In this document: piece after piece, positions 46,351-58,700 of the stretch
How the letters are laid out: each line of letters opens with the position of its first letter
How positions within the stretch are numbered: the first letter of the stretch is position 1
Assembly (NCBI GenBank): GCA_947000775.1
Contig: CAMQGK010000130.1
Coordinates: forward strand, 3,478,001-3,542,000
Origin: Pterois miles
Lineage: Eukaryota > Chordata > Actinopteri > Perciformes > Scorpaenidae
Reading direction: 5' to 3'
Length of the DNA: 64,000 nt
Notes under the pieces: generated by a model
The model's database searches: none
Told to the model about the DNA's origin: nothing
The model's input: the letters and a program-made list of their open reading frames with translations, nothing else
Made by a program: the position numbers and the translations under genes

Positions 46351-48914
46351 GTACCTTTGAATGAATTTATTTCCAGCACAGGGATCAGTGGAAAGTTATT
46401 GGCAGTGCTGCAGGCCTGCAGACGCAGAAAGCTGCTGTCTTTATTGTCATCTGAAGTATGATTCTTTCCAAAGAAGCTCTCATAAATAAATCAGTGAAAA
46501 GACACAAAAGGAATGAGATCAAATCATCACTCAACAGTCCTGCATTGGGAATTAATGCTTTTCCGAAGCCCCCTGTGAATAGCTGAATGAAATTCCTTTG
46601 AGTGTAAGGCACCGTTATCTCTAGCATACAGAGAATAGAGAAGCACACACAGTAGCAACAGATGAACAAGCATGTGAAAAAGTCAATTTACAGGATGGAT
46701 GAATTGTAATTAGTCTCCTCGTGTGAGCTAAACGATCACCAGACAACAAACTTTCTCAGTGAAACGTCTGAATTTGGTGTTCTTGAAAAAATAGATGAAT
46801 AATGTACGCAGCCTGGCAGGAAGACGCAGTTGTTAGGGTCATAAGGCTTAAGAAACTTCAAGTTGAAAGTATTTTCTCTGAGCAGAATATAATTCATTCA
46901 CGACTCTCACACCACAATATTTCACGGTTAGTTGGAGTGATGGAGGAAAAAACCTCTGAAACCTCATTTCCATAAATGGGTTATTCTTTAGAGCCACACG
47001 GTGTGAATACATTTCGGTGGGAAAGGCGCTCTTAGAAAAAGCCAGTTGAAGGATTGAACTTTTGTTCTGTCAGTGTTGTAGCAGCGCTGATTTCCAAATA
47101 AACCCTGCAGAAGGGCCAGAGATATGTCACTGCAGCACACTTGAAAATAAACTGCCATTATTGGGGTTAAAGCCGAGGTCTGACAGTGGGAACATCAGCG
47201 TGATCCATCACTCTCTCTTTCTCAAGGACAGATGCAAATAGAGACGAACTTGGCGGTGAAATGGTGCCTGGCATAGCTGCTATTATTACAATGGTTAATG
47301 TAGTTTGAAGAGAATTAGCATCATGATAAAGTGGCAGCCCTTAATAAGTCTAAGCATTAAAGAAATATGACTCGCTTCCCCCTTGATTGGGTGTCTTTGC
47401 TTTATTACAGGTGCTATTGCAAGATTAGCTTGAATGAATGGGGTCTATGACAGATCTGAGTCAGTCACAAACATATGCAACATTCACTTGGTTGAGGGTG
47501 CAAAAATAAACAAATAAATTTATAAACAGTGGGTCGAATGTCGTAAAAATAATATTTAAATCTCTAATTTTTGTACAAATAATGGATCAAATCAATACTT
47601 GTAATGTAAAAATTGTAGCTAGGGATGTCGCAATAACTGCAACAATGCATCTACCACAACCACTATGTTAACGTTTTATTCTTGTTTTAATTCTTCGCAG
47701 TAGGCGCGCCGCATGTTTTTTGTATGCTGCAAACGGCAGCAACATGATGAGACGACGCTGAGCAATTCAGTTCAATTAATTCAATTACGTATGTTTAACT
47801 ATTAGCTAAAAATGAAATGAAAACCTGTGTGACAAGACAGACAGACAAAAGAAGCTAACCTCAAACACTTACACACACTTTGCACATGCATACATAAGAT
47901 GGATCCATTGTGTAGAATTTAAATCTAACAATAAATCAAATATATATGACAAGTACATATTAAACATATGGGGCAGCAACAAATAAAGCCACTAGCCACA
48001 GTCACACATGGAACAGATGGTGTTTCACAGCCAAATGGTTAGAGTTGGTTAGAGATAGGTGTTAAAAGTGTTTGTAATAAATACACAAAAGGAAATCCAC
48101 ATATGCAAAATGTCCCAGATTAACAGAAATAAACAAGGGTATGCTGACATGTCTGCCTCATGTTCTTTATCTGTGGTCATGGTAAATATGATATCAACAA
48201 GGTGTTGTGTGGTGTTTGGCAACCTATATCAGGATATGTTGTGAGCGTGAAAGCGTTGTTTATTTGTGCACATAAAAAGGTCAACATAAGTCACTCGAGA
48301 TTTTCTGATGTCATATCTAAGATGTGAAAACTGAGCTAGATGCTATTATTGGCCTGAATATGAGACTGATTTAAAGACCTCTTTTCGTACAGATGTTTTT
48401 GGGATGCTTTTTTGACTGGTGTTGGTAAAGAGTCTACAGAGAAGAGACTGCTCAAACTTTGTCTCTAAAAGTGAAACACTTGAGCAGTCTCTCACTCTCT
48501 CCTGTCAGCCTCTTTTGAAGCGGTCAGACTGATATTCTCTGGCGGTTTTTAACACTTTTCAGGCTTCCTTTCTTTTTGTCCCTTTGAACTCTTCACAATG
48601 ACATCCAGTGACAGCAGCATTTCTTGTGTTTGGTGTTGGTTTCTGCAGTAAAGACTTGTTTTCACTGTATTTGACAAATATGTTTATTGAAATGTTTCAC
48701 ATAACATAAAAACACTTTACTCTGCACAAGAAAGGTGCACAAAAAAAGGCAAACGTAACACAACACATAAAGGCACTTTGAATAGAAGTAAAGGCACATT
48801 CTGCTGCCATACTTGCTGATAAGGTACGAAGAATACAACATTATAAGTCTTGTATTTCTCTTTCACTATATATGCAAGTTTCCCGATAGCCAGACTAGGA
48901 ATGCTAATTTTTAC
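46351..48914. other. Intergenic, largely repeat-free
   Basis: 46380-47460 has no recognisable repeat and a balanced composition, unlike most of the window, and could hold conserved noncoding elements. This is only an impression without an alignment. No gene is called. Confidence 0.4.
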
Positions 48915-49690
48915 ATTTTTTCTTAACCGATAACCGACCCTCATTAACCGCTTATTAACCGTTAACTGACAAGATCCGAGCCTCGCATGTAGCACTGCGC
49001 CATCTGTAGTATATGAGCACAACAGTTCACCATCAGGAGAGTCACTGTAGCAGCCACGGTGCTGCATTCACTGTCCCCAGTTCACTTTCCAGGAGCGTTA
49101 GCAGCCACGGTGGTGCATTCACTGTCCCCAGTTCACTTTCCAGGAACATTAGCAGCCACAGTGGTGCGTTCACTGTCCCCAGTTCACTTTCCAGGAGCGT
49201 TAGCAGCCACGGTGGTGTGAGTAGTGTTGCGGACATGCAGCCACTCCCAGTAAAAGTCTCCACCACACATTATTTTAATTTAGCAGGTTGTCAGCGCTGT
49301 GTCTGCCTGGATTAACGACAGCGATTGTCTGACAAACAGTCTGTGTTTGTACTATGTTAGCAGCTGCTAGCGTTGCCGGTGGCTTCGTGCCTGCTGGAGT
49401 GCAACTTCAGTGAGTTTTTGACAGACCATGTGTGTGTGGCGGTGGTGAGTGTGGGTTTGTTGGTGGCGTTATAACTGTGAACGTAGCTGTAGCAGTGTGT
49501 GTACAGTTTGTTTGTTGGTGAATAAATGCTACGAGGCTACAAGCTACAACTCCTCAGCTGGAAGTCCAGAGCCAACTTCCTGTATCTGAGCCGGCTCTCT
49601 CTTAAGGTGGACCAGCTTTTCTCCTTAAATTGACGAGCTGCTCCTCTGTTTTCTGTTTTCTCAGCTTTTTAAAATGTTGTCTTACACCCC
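48915..49690 (+). repeat. Dispersed family C, copy 2, with internal 51-bp repeats
   Basis: Opposite orientation to 45510-46075. Starts TTCTTAACCGATAACCGACC and contains GATCCGAGCCTCGCATGT, GTTGCGGACATGCAGCC, CAGTAAAAGTCTCC and GAATAAATGCTACGAGGCTA. A third short piece lies at 58665-58740 (ATAATCGACCCTCGTTAAGC). Its terminal GATAACCGACC / ATTAACCG motifs suggest a DNA transposon derivative. Confidence 0.75.
49038..49215 (+). repeat. 51-bp tandem repeat, about 3.5 copies
   Basis: A unit with TAGCAGCCACGGTGGTGCAT, TCACTGTCCCCAGTTCACTT and TCCAGGAGCGT is repeated with few changes. 51 is a multiple of 3, so frames stay open on both strands by periodicity, not coding. Confidence 0.85.
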
Positions 49691-50836
49691 TTAACATCAA
49701 GAAAGCCTCGCAACCCCAAACAAGACTTCTTACTTCACTGGTTTCTAATGTGTTTCTGCTCACTGGATGAATATAATTTATTTCATCATATACACTCAGA
49801 AAACAATCCAGCTCCTCAACAAAATGCTGTTTAAAAAAAGTAAAAGAAAGCAGCAGGAGCTTTAAATCACTTTAAGGCCACTTAATTCAAGAGACTGCTT
49901 GTGGATGCTGATTTATGAGGCTGTGAAAAGGCCCATGCAGCCAGTTTATCTGTCTGTCTTCTCTTTTCCCAAAACTGTGTAAACATTTCAAACAGAGGCA
50001 TTATCTTCCCTTTGAAATTTCAGGGAATTATCATATTTCTTTGAACTTTGAAGGGAATGAGTCATTTTACTTCCACAGCTCCGAAATTGGGATGTAGTGT
50101 GAGTTTGACTGGAGACGTCACATATACAGTACATATGGTGCTTCCATCTGGAGTATGGATCTTGTGAACTGCTAGGCGTGTGAACGGGATGTACATGGAA
50201 AAATGGAGGGTGCATGCATAGACGCATGTAGACGCCTGTATTTGCATGCTGAAGATGCACATTACAGAACATGTTTTCTCATTATTGTGAATCTTACTGT
50301 ATCTTAATATTTCTCATTATTATTTCAGTGACACTGCTGCTATTCTACGCAGCCTGCACACACGCTGTAATTGTCTATTATACAATTTTAATATTATATA
50401 TATTATTTTCTACAATCTGTCTTTGTCATATTCAATCACTGAAAGCCCAATTTCCCCACAGGGAACATTGAGTTTTTCTGTACTGATTAGTTTTTGGACA
50501 CAAGAGGCGCAGATGAATGTAGTTCAAAAAAGCATTGCGACCCGCAGCAGTGGTTACCAGCCTATTTTCACTGAATCCCCCCTCACTTGTAAAAAAAATA
50601 AATAAAAGGCCAAAATAAATAAATAAATGAATAAGGTCATCACCCTAAAACAAAATTACAAATCTTCAAACAAAAGCTTAAATTTGTATAAATGCATTAA
50701 ATTGTATTTTTAAAAAAATCAATTGTCTTAAATAAATAGAAGTCTGCAGTTTGTCAACATGAAGTGATGTTGTGAATGTAGATACATAATACATAATATA
50801 TGATCTTTGTTTTAGTAATGACGAAGTTAATTTACT
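49691..50836. other. Intergenic stretch, nothing recognised
   Basis: 50600-50740 is A-rich, with TAAATAAATAAATGA-like runs. No gene. Confidence 0.5.
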
Positions 50837-52249
50837 TTATTACACGGCTTTGTTGAATACTCAATTCTGATTGGTCAATCAAGGCGTTCTGCAGTCTGTT
50901 ATTTTTTTATAGCAGACTGTTGTTATGTATAGCAAACCGTTGTTATGTATAGCAAACCGTTGTTATGTATAGCAGACCGTTGTTATGTATAGCAGACCGT
51001 TGCTATGTATAGCAGACTGTTGCTATATATAGCAGACCGTTGTTATGTATAGCAGGCCGTTGTTATGTATAGCAAACCGTTGTTATGTATAGCAGACCGT
51101 TGTTATGTATAGCAAACCGTTGTTATGTATAGCAGACCGTTGTTATGTATAGCAGACCGTTGCTATGTATAGCAGACTGTTGCTATATATAGCAGACCGT
51201 TGTTATGTATAGCAGGCCGTTGTTACGTATAGCAGACCGTTGCTATATATAGCAGACCGTCGTTATGTATAGCAGACCGTTGTTACGTATAGCAGACCGT
51301 TGCTATATATAGCAGACCGTCGTTATGTATAGCAGACCGTTGTTATGTATAGCAGACTGTTGCTATATATAGCAGACCGTTGTTATGTATAGCTGACCGT
51401 TATGTATAGCTGACCACTGCTATGTATAGCAGACCGTTGTTATGTATAGCAGACCGTTATTATGTATAGCAGACCGTTGCTATGTATAGCAGACCATTGT
51501 TATGTATAGCAGACCGTTGTTATGTATAGCAGACTGTTGCTATATATAGCAGACCGTTGTTATGTATAGCTGACCGTCGTTATGTATAGCTGACCGCTGC
51601 TATGTATAGCAGACCGTTGTTATGTATAGCTGACTGTCGTTACGTATAGCTGACCGCTGCTATGTATAGCAGACCGTTGTTATGTATAGCAGACCGTTGT
51701 TATGTATAGCAGACTGTTGCTATATATAGCAGACCGTTGTTATGTATAGCTGACCGTCGTTATGTATAGCTGACCGTTGCTATGTATAGCAGACCGTTAT
51801 TATGTATAGCAGACCGTTGCTATGTATAGCAGACCGTTGTTATGTATAGCAGACCGTTATTATGTATAGCAGACCGTTGTTATGTATAGCAGACCGTTGT
51901 TATGTATAGCAGACCGTTGCTATATATAGCAGACCGTTGTTATGTATAGCTGACCGTCGTTATGTATAGCTGACCGTTGCTATGTATAGCAGACCGTTAT
52001 TATGTATAGCAGACCGTTGCTATGTATAGCAGACCGTTGTTATGTATAGCAGACCGTTATTATGTATAGCAGACCGTTGTTATGTATAGCAGACCGTTGT
52101 TATGTATAGCAGACCGTTATTATGTATAGCAGACCGTTGTTATGTATAGCAGACTGTTGCTATATATAGCAGACCGTTGCTATGTATAGCAGACTGTTGT
52201 TGATGTCTGACTCTGTCAAATTATTGAATAATTAATAGCCGTATAATAA
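50837..52249 (+). repeat. 20-bp satellite array B inside a TIR-flanked MITE
   Basis: Left end TTATTACACGGCT (50837-50849) and right end AGCCGTATAATAA (52237-52249) are inverted repeats with one mismatch. Inside, 50908-52200 is about 65 copies of TATAGCAGACCGTTGTTATG with variants (CTGACC, TTGC, TTAT, TATATATAG). The left flank GAATACTCAATTCTGATTGG, then TCAATCAAGGCGTTCTGCAG is homologous to the left flank of array A. Hairpin CAGTCTG (50892-50898) / CAGACTG (50913-50919) spans the first unit. Confidence 0.95.
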
Positions 52250-54560
52250 CTGGATAATGTACAGTGAGTGATATATGGATTCTGGCTCACAACACAGCAA
52301 GATGACATTTTAAATGTGTAACGTTAGCCCACTGCTAATGCTAGCCTTCAGTCTGTGCTTTGTTTTGCCTCCAGTTAACCCGTACATACAAAAAGGGTCT
52401 GTACAGACTTCTGTATAAATAATAAGCGTTATTATGCTTTTAGTTATGCATGAAAAAATCTAATTTTGACAGTCTCAGAGCAGACAAATCGTGGTTGTCC
52501 CGCTGTGATCTTTGAGGGGAACCCTGACCCCAGGTTGGGATCCACTGCCTTACGGTATTTCATGCTTTTGTTATCGCCTGACTGAGCTCCCTCTTTAGGA
52601 GTACAGCCTGCGTCTTGAGAAGCTGTCAGACCACAATTCATCCAAACTTACTAAAAAGCTATTTACGAAGCATGAGCTCATTTTAACTCTGACCTTCATG
52701 TCACTGGGGACCTTTTGGTTTGCCCCAAACGTTTCAAAGAAATGAAAGGAAACCAGCTTGTTTGGACTTTGCAAATTGGGCAGAAATGAAAAAGTACAGT
52801 TCAAGGGTCAATATTTGCATTGAGCGGCTACATCTTCAAGTAAATTAGAATTAAAATTAAGCAGTAACTACACCTCAGAATGACATATTGTGACCTGCCA
52901 TGCTGGTTTCAGAAAAACATCGAGAAGATTAGCACAATGAAGACTAGAACAAATCTTTTAAGCAAACCAGACTTATTGACTTAAGGCATTTACGTGCTGT
53001 ATGACTTGTTGAATAATAGCCGAATGTTTGTAGGCTCACCTCTCCTTTTAGCATGATACACCTTGAAGGTAAAGGGCACAAAAAACATTTGCACAGTGAA
53101 ATAAGAGCTCCGGCATGTGACTCCTCAGGTGGCTTATGCTAACACTTCTGTGGCAGATGTTGATCAGCAGCTTCAGCAGATTAACACTCAAAACCAGAAG
53201 ACTGAAAGTCTTTAAACGGCAGATCCATTATTTTTGATTATTTTTTTTATTTTTGTTTATTAATTCTGTAGCGTCGTACCTACCATAGGGTAGGGAATAC
53301 CACTGTAGTATTTAAATCTGAAAGTATGTATGCTTTAGCATCAAAATGCTATTTTTCCAAGCCCTTCTACTTAACTCTGAACATTATTATTAACCTTATT
53401 GATTAGCTAACTTTGGTAGCCTAAAAACATAAAAGAACGCAGACTGACCCACCCTTGAGAAGTATGCTCATTTGTGTTTCGTGTTTAGGTGACAAGATCT
53501 CTCATGTCTGGATACTAAACATGAAGCTACAGCCATTAAGTGGTTAGCTTAGTTTAGCGTAAAGACTAGAGACTAGTGTCATGGTGAGGTTGCCAGGCAA
53601 CCAGCATATTCAAGGAAGTCATCGCAGCTGGCCAAGAAATGGCCCAGAGATAAAACATGTTGATTGATTAGTTTCAGAGGGGCTGTTAGGTAGATTGTTA
53701 TATGATTGGATGAAGCCCGGTTAGGTCTTTCAAGCTGTTTCCACTCTTTATGCAAAGCTAAGCTAAGCTAAGTGGCTGCTGGGTATAAAGTACCGTGTAT
53801 TAAAAAGCTAGACATGAGAGTGGTATCGATCCTCTGAATTTAACTCTGGACAGGAAAGCAAATAAGGTTTATTTCCCAAAATGTTGTTATTATAACTTCA
53901 GTATTCGGTCCATATCTGTCAAAGAGAATGAAGGTTCACTCTCGAATTTGCAAGCTGCAGTTTGATAAAAACTAATTCTAATGACTCAGTATAATATTGA
54001 ATTTGGTCTGTACGTCTCAGTGGGCATATAAGCTTTACTTTGCTTGTCAGAAATCTAAATTTCTGTTTCATGTACACATATTCTGCTTGTTGAGTGCTGA
54101 CCATGATCTAAATCACTGTCTGTTATTTGATGATTGGTTTCAGCCTCCAGCAACTGACCTTTGTGGATTTTCAGTGGTTGCTTGTTATTTTTAGCTGACC
54201 TATGCTGACTGACTGCAGAAAATAAACTCCTCTGTCATTCGTCACCTACTCTCTCAGAGTGGGTGGACACTGACTGATGATTTTAATGGAAAGAAAAGGC
54301 AAGGGATACTTAACATTAAGTTTTTGGGTTATATAACAGCCTCTTTTTTATGTAGATGTTCGGTGCCATGAGCCCAGCAAGCCCAGCAAGTGACTCCTCA
54401 CTTTCAGTCCCTTGGGCCTTTCAGGATGATTGACAGCATCCTGCCAGGTTAAGTCAACACTTCTCTGCTGGATCAGTCAGAATGATGTTTCTCCTGGGGG
54501 AATTAAATTACATTTCATATTTCATGTGTCACTCCAAGAAAAGTGACCAAATCTTATTTG
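52250..54560. other. Intergenic stretch, no gene
   Basis: 53740-53830 is a reverse fragment of the dispersed repeat at 44570-44720 (AAGCTAAGCTAAGCTAAG, GACATGAGAGTGGTATCGAT). The rest is unrecognised. Confidence 0.5.
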
Positions 54561-55200
54561 TGACATTTCACATCAGCAGTGAGCAATGGAGGTGGAAAAA
54601 ATGCTGAGTGATTTGAAAAGGCTCATCTTTCCCATGCAAAGGATAAGATGAAAGTAAAGCTTAAGCTTAAAAGAGACATAAGCAAAGTCAGTGCCAAAAA
54701 TCTCCACTGAAGTCCATTCAAAATTACATTAGCCATTAACCACATTATCCACGGAAATATTTCTCTGAAGTTTGCTCACATTAGCTAACATTAGCCACTA
54801 ACATGTCTGTCTAAACTTTGCCAACATTTGCTAACATTAGCCCCCAAAATATTGGTCTAAAGTTTTATAACATTAGCTAACATTAGCAACCGAACATCTG
54901 TTTATAGTTTACCAGTGTTAGTTAACATCAGCCAATGAAATGTCCGTCTAAAGTTTGATGACATTAACGAACACTAACCACTGAAAAAGCTGTCTAAAGT
55001 TTGATAATGTTTGCTCACATTAGCCACCGAAATATCCCAAACATACTTCCATATCTGTGACATTTCACATCAACAGTGAGTGATGAAAATGGGTAAAAAT
55101 ACTGAGTGATTTGAAAAGACATCCAAAGGATCAGATGAGAATAAAACTACAGCTTAAAAAAGACATAAGCAAGGTCAGTGACTCCACCACTAACACACCA
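54560..55200. repeat. Direct block duplication around a degenerate tandem repeat
   Basis: 54565-54700 and 55056-55185 are diverged direct copies: TGACATTTCACATCAGCAGT, GAGTGATTTGAAAAG, AAAAGAGACATAAGCAAAGTC. Between them lie about six units of 55-60 bp built on CTAACATTAGCCAC, GTCTGTCTAAAGTTTG. Two more such units lie at 57078-57172. Confidence 0.75.
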
Positions 55201-55544
55201 TAACATGTCCACATACTGCAGCAGCCACTGGATACCTGGAAGTCCTTTCAAAATCCATTATATTTTCCCCACAACAATTTATGGTTTCTAAGTTTCTTTG
55301 GAGAAAGAAGAGTATTTTAGAGCATGTTTTCCTGACTGAAAGGTGTCAGCCATAATGGATCATCTCATCTCCACCTATTGTAGGCTTCCTCCCCTTTCCT
55401 CCATTTAATACTTTTAAGTCGTCCAGTATCTACAGTAGCTGGCTTTGTTAGCTAAAGTGGATGCATTCAGTGACCTGTGCCTTTCTTGTTCACTCTGACT
55501 TGCATTTTGTATTGAAATTTTTGTAAGCAAGGTCCAGATGTTAA

Positions 55545-55584
55545 CCCTCTGAGACCCATCATTACTATGTTGGGTCTCAGAGGG
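55545..55584. repeat. Perfect 14-bp stem hairpin
   Basis: CCCTCTGAGACCCA (55545-55558) and TGGGTCTCAGAGGG (55571-55584) with a 12-nt loop. Preceded by TTAA, as in piggyBac-like ends, but no right-hand TTAA is seen. Lies just before family A copy 7. Confidence 0.9.
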
Positions 55585-55614
55585 CACTGAAGTCTGCTAG
55601 TCTTAAAACTAGAG

Positions 55615-55795
55615 TGAAGATACTGGTATCATATGAAACTAGAAAATCTAATGAATCCACTGGTACCATTTCATGTTAGCTTGTCTGGAAGAGGGCTAAA
55701 TAATAGGTTAAATTGAAAAAAAAAATAAAATAGAGTCTCCCCTTTACAGACACATCCACTTTATAATAATCACATGCAGTTTGGGGCAAAAACGA
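55615..55795 (+). repeat. Dispersed family A, copy 7 (fragment)
   Basis: GATACTGGTATCATATGAAA, TGAATCCACTGGTACCA, TCTCCCCTTTACAGACAC and CACATGCAGTTTGGGGCAA in family order, with the middle deleted. Confidence 0.75.
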
Positions 55796-58700
55796 TACTG
55801 TTTAATGCATGCAGTGTCAATGTATTATTTCCACCTATACTGAAATGTAATGTTTGAATATTTCTGCATACTGGGGTCCCGAAACAGTCTTGGAATTGAG
55901 TAAATTGGGTATCACTGTAAATCTGAGACTCTTGTGGATCCAATGAGCCCAACTGTAGTCATGTATGATTCATATATTGAGACCATAACCTCTAGGATAA
56001 TCACAGCCTCATGAAACTTTACAGCCACAAACTGGAGGCCTAAAGCATTCAGAGACTAGATTAACAGTAAGGGGATTTCTGAGCAATTTACACAACAGAA
56101 GTGCTTGCCAACCAATTGCCGAAAAATGCAATTCTTGCAGAAATCTCCAAATGTCAAAAGTTTTTGTAAGCAATCACATTTTTCTGTGGTGTTCCTCAAG
56201 GTCTTGGTGTCTTAATGTGGTATTTTGGAGGATTATTGATCATTTTATCAATATTCAGTTGGTAAAAAAATGGTTAAATTTAGCTCCAAATCTGTGTAAC
56301 AAATGGTTTCGACACAAAAATTGCTGCAAAAACGTAGACATAAGACATAAGAGAGCATGGGGATGACCATCATATACTTTTATCATAATTTTCTAAGCTG
56401 CATCTCAGATTAATCATCAGGTTCCCAGTTTGTGACATCTACTGTTGACCTGCTAAAGACCCCCTGTACTCCCCTAAAATATACAAAAATAGGTCTGTGA
56501 AAGGCTAGAAAAGTGTGCTACAGTCCAGGTTTGCTCAGCCAAAAATGTAGGAGATTTTAGTGGTGGCAAAAGTATACTGTGATATCTCAGACCATTGAAC
56601 AGCGAGGGTTTTGACATTTTTAAGAAGTTCTGGCTACTTTTATTGGATCCAAAACACAAACTGTGGCTATAATGTGCTGCTTTATGCTCCATCTTGAACC
56701 TTTGAGGTGAGACTATGAAGCTGTTGAGAAAATATATCACATAATCTTCCTCTTGTAAGTTAAGTTCTTAAGCAATAAAAGACATTCAGTACACCCAAGG
56801 CTTGTGCTGCTAATATTTTGTTAGCTAATGTTAGATTTTGCTGTGTCATAGCAGGGTTGCCAACTCATACACACATCTGCTTTCACGCTGCTAGAACAAA
56901 TCTCACGCCAAGTAAAAGGAAGCCTCACAGCCACATGTAAAAACTGTAGTTACATATGTTAAATAGGCTTTCTTTGCACACAAAATTAAGCTTGAACTCA
57001 AGACTTTTTTCCATATTACACAAAAGGCACAGTTTGTGTGGCTTTAGTTGAAGGAGTCGCAAACACACCGGCCTAGCCACTGAAATGTCTGTCTAAAATT
57101 TATAAAGTTAGCTAACATTAGCCACCAAAATAGCTGTTTAAAGTTTGCTGATGTTAGGTAACATTAGCCACCATATGCATCATATCAGACTAAGTAAGGC
57201 AGCAAAACTCCTGAGTGTGCTGAAGTGAACAAGGGTGTGCTTTATTGCTAACAAAGTAAACTTTTCATTTGTTGTTCCTTCTTTAAAAGTTTGTCTCATC
57301 AAGAAATACTGAAACAGATACTTTCAAAACAATATTGATTGTAATGCAAAATCCATGCACTTGTTTCATCTCTGTGTCTTTATCATTAAAGTCCGCGCTC
57401 AAAGTGCAGCTTCTTTCCCTCTTTGTGTCAAGCTTAATCAACACCTAATCCTGCTGCTTTCATGTCACACTGAAGGGCACGTTCATCTCTGGGAACAAGG
57501 AAGCAACCTCAACCTAAGGGGCTGCATTTGACTTGATCTGAGAAATCCTTTGGAAGCTGTGAGGCATGTGTGATATTTCCAGCCGCTGAGCCAAAGTGCT
57601 GTCTGCATATATTTGGAGGTAACCACCAAAACATGTCATATCAGTCTTGATTTATAGTCCAAAAGCATGTTCACCTTTTGTTATTCTTCTATCTCTGTCA
57701 TCACACACATATTCTTTCACATTACCGAAGCCAAAGCAGCATCCTCTGCCTCCCCTTCACCCGCTTGTCGGCTTACCGACTCTCAGAGAGCGGCGCCAGC
57801 AGCAGGCGGCCTTGTGCCACGGTGCCATGTGGCATGGCCTCGGAGATCACCATTTTTATAATGAGGTGTCAGCGAGGATGACGGATGATGCCGCTCCTCT
57901 CCTCAGTTTGGACTCCGAGGTACTTGGCACACCGGGGCCAGAAGGAAATCAGAGAGCAGAGGAAATGTGGGAGATGTGGGCAGCGTGACTGAGTCGCATG
58001 TTTTTCTGTCTCTCCAGTTAACACAGACATCAGCCGTGACGCAAACACGGAGAAGTGCCACAGTCCCAGATATTACTGCCAGGATCAGTCTGATCCTCTG
58101 ATTTCTTTGGACATAATAATCTGATTCCCTCTGACTCATTGGTTCTGATCAACACCCTGAATCTCTATTATGGTTATTGCACACAGTAAAATTATATTCA
58201 TGGCCTCTTCTTCTTACCTCCTCCACTGGCTTTCTTTGCGTCATACATGGTCTCTAAATATCACCATGGTTTCATGTATGTTGTAGCTACAGGTGCATGT
58301 TGCATATACAGAGCTCTGTTTATCAAACAAGCTTGAAGTTCACCAGTAGGTCATTGTAAAGACATGATGCCTTATGGAATGATTGCCATTTTTCATGGAC
58401 AGATGTGAGCTGTGTGTTTGTGTTCAGCACAGTCTTGGACTGAACTCAATAGGAACTTCTGTCTCTAATTCACCTCCCGTCTTTTTCCCTTATCCTCTCG
58501 TATCTACACATTTATGAAGCAGATTCATTCTGTCTGAACACTTTACAGTCTACAGTCAAGCAACTCTTAGAGGTTTTGCTTGGGCACAGAGGTGCTCAGA
58601 GCTAAATGCTAACAGCAGCAAGCTAACTTGCCATTAGGGGTGCTAAATTAAAAAATAAATAAATAAATAACTGATAATCGACCCTCGTTAAGCGATTATT

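Noticed and set aside
49013..49315. 100-codon repeat frame
   Set aside because: A product of the 51-bp tandem repeat inside a transposon-derived element.
41083..52200. CRISPR-like arrays
   Set aside because: The 20-bp units are head to tail with no spacers, and this is a vertebrate genome; they are satellites.
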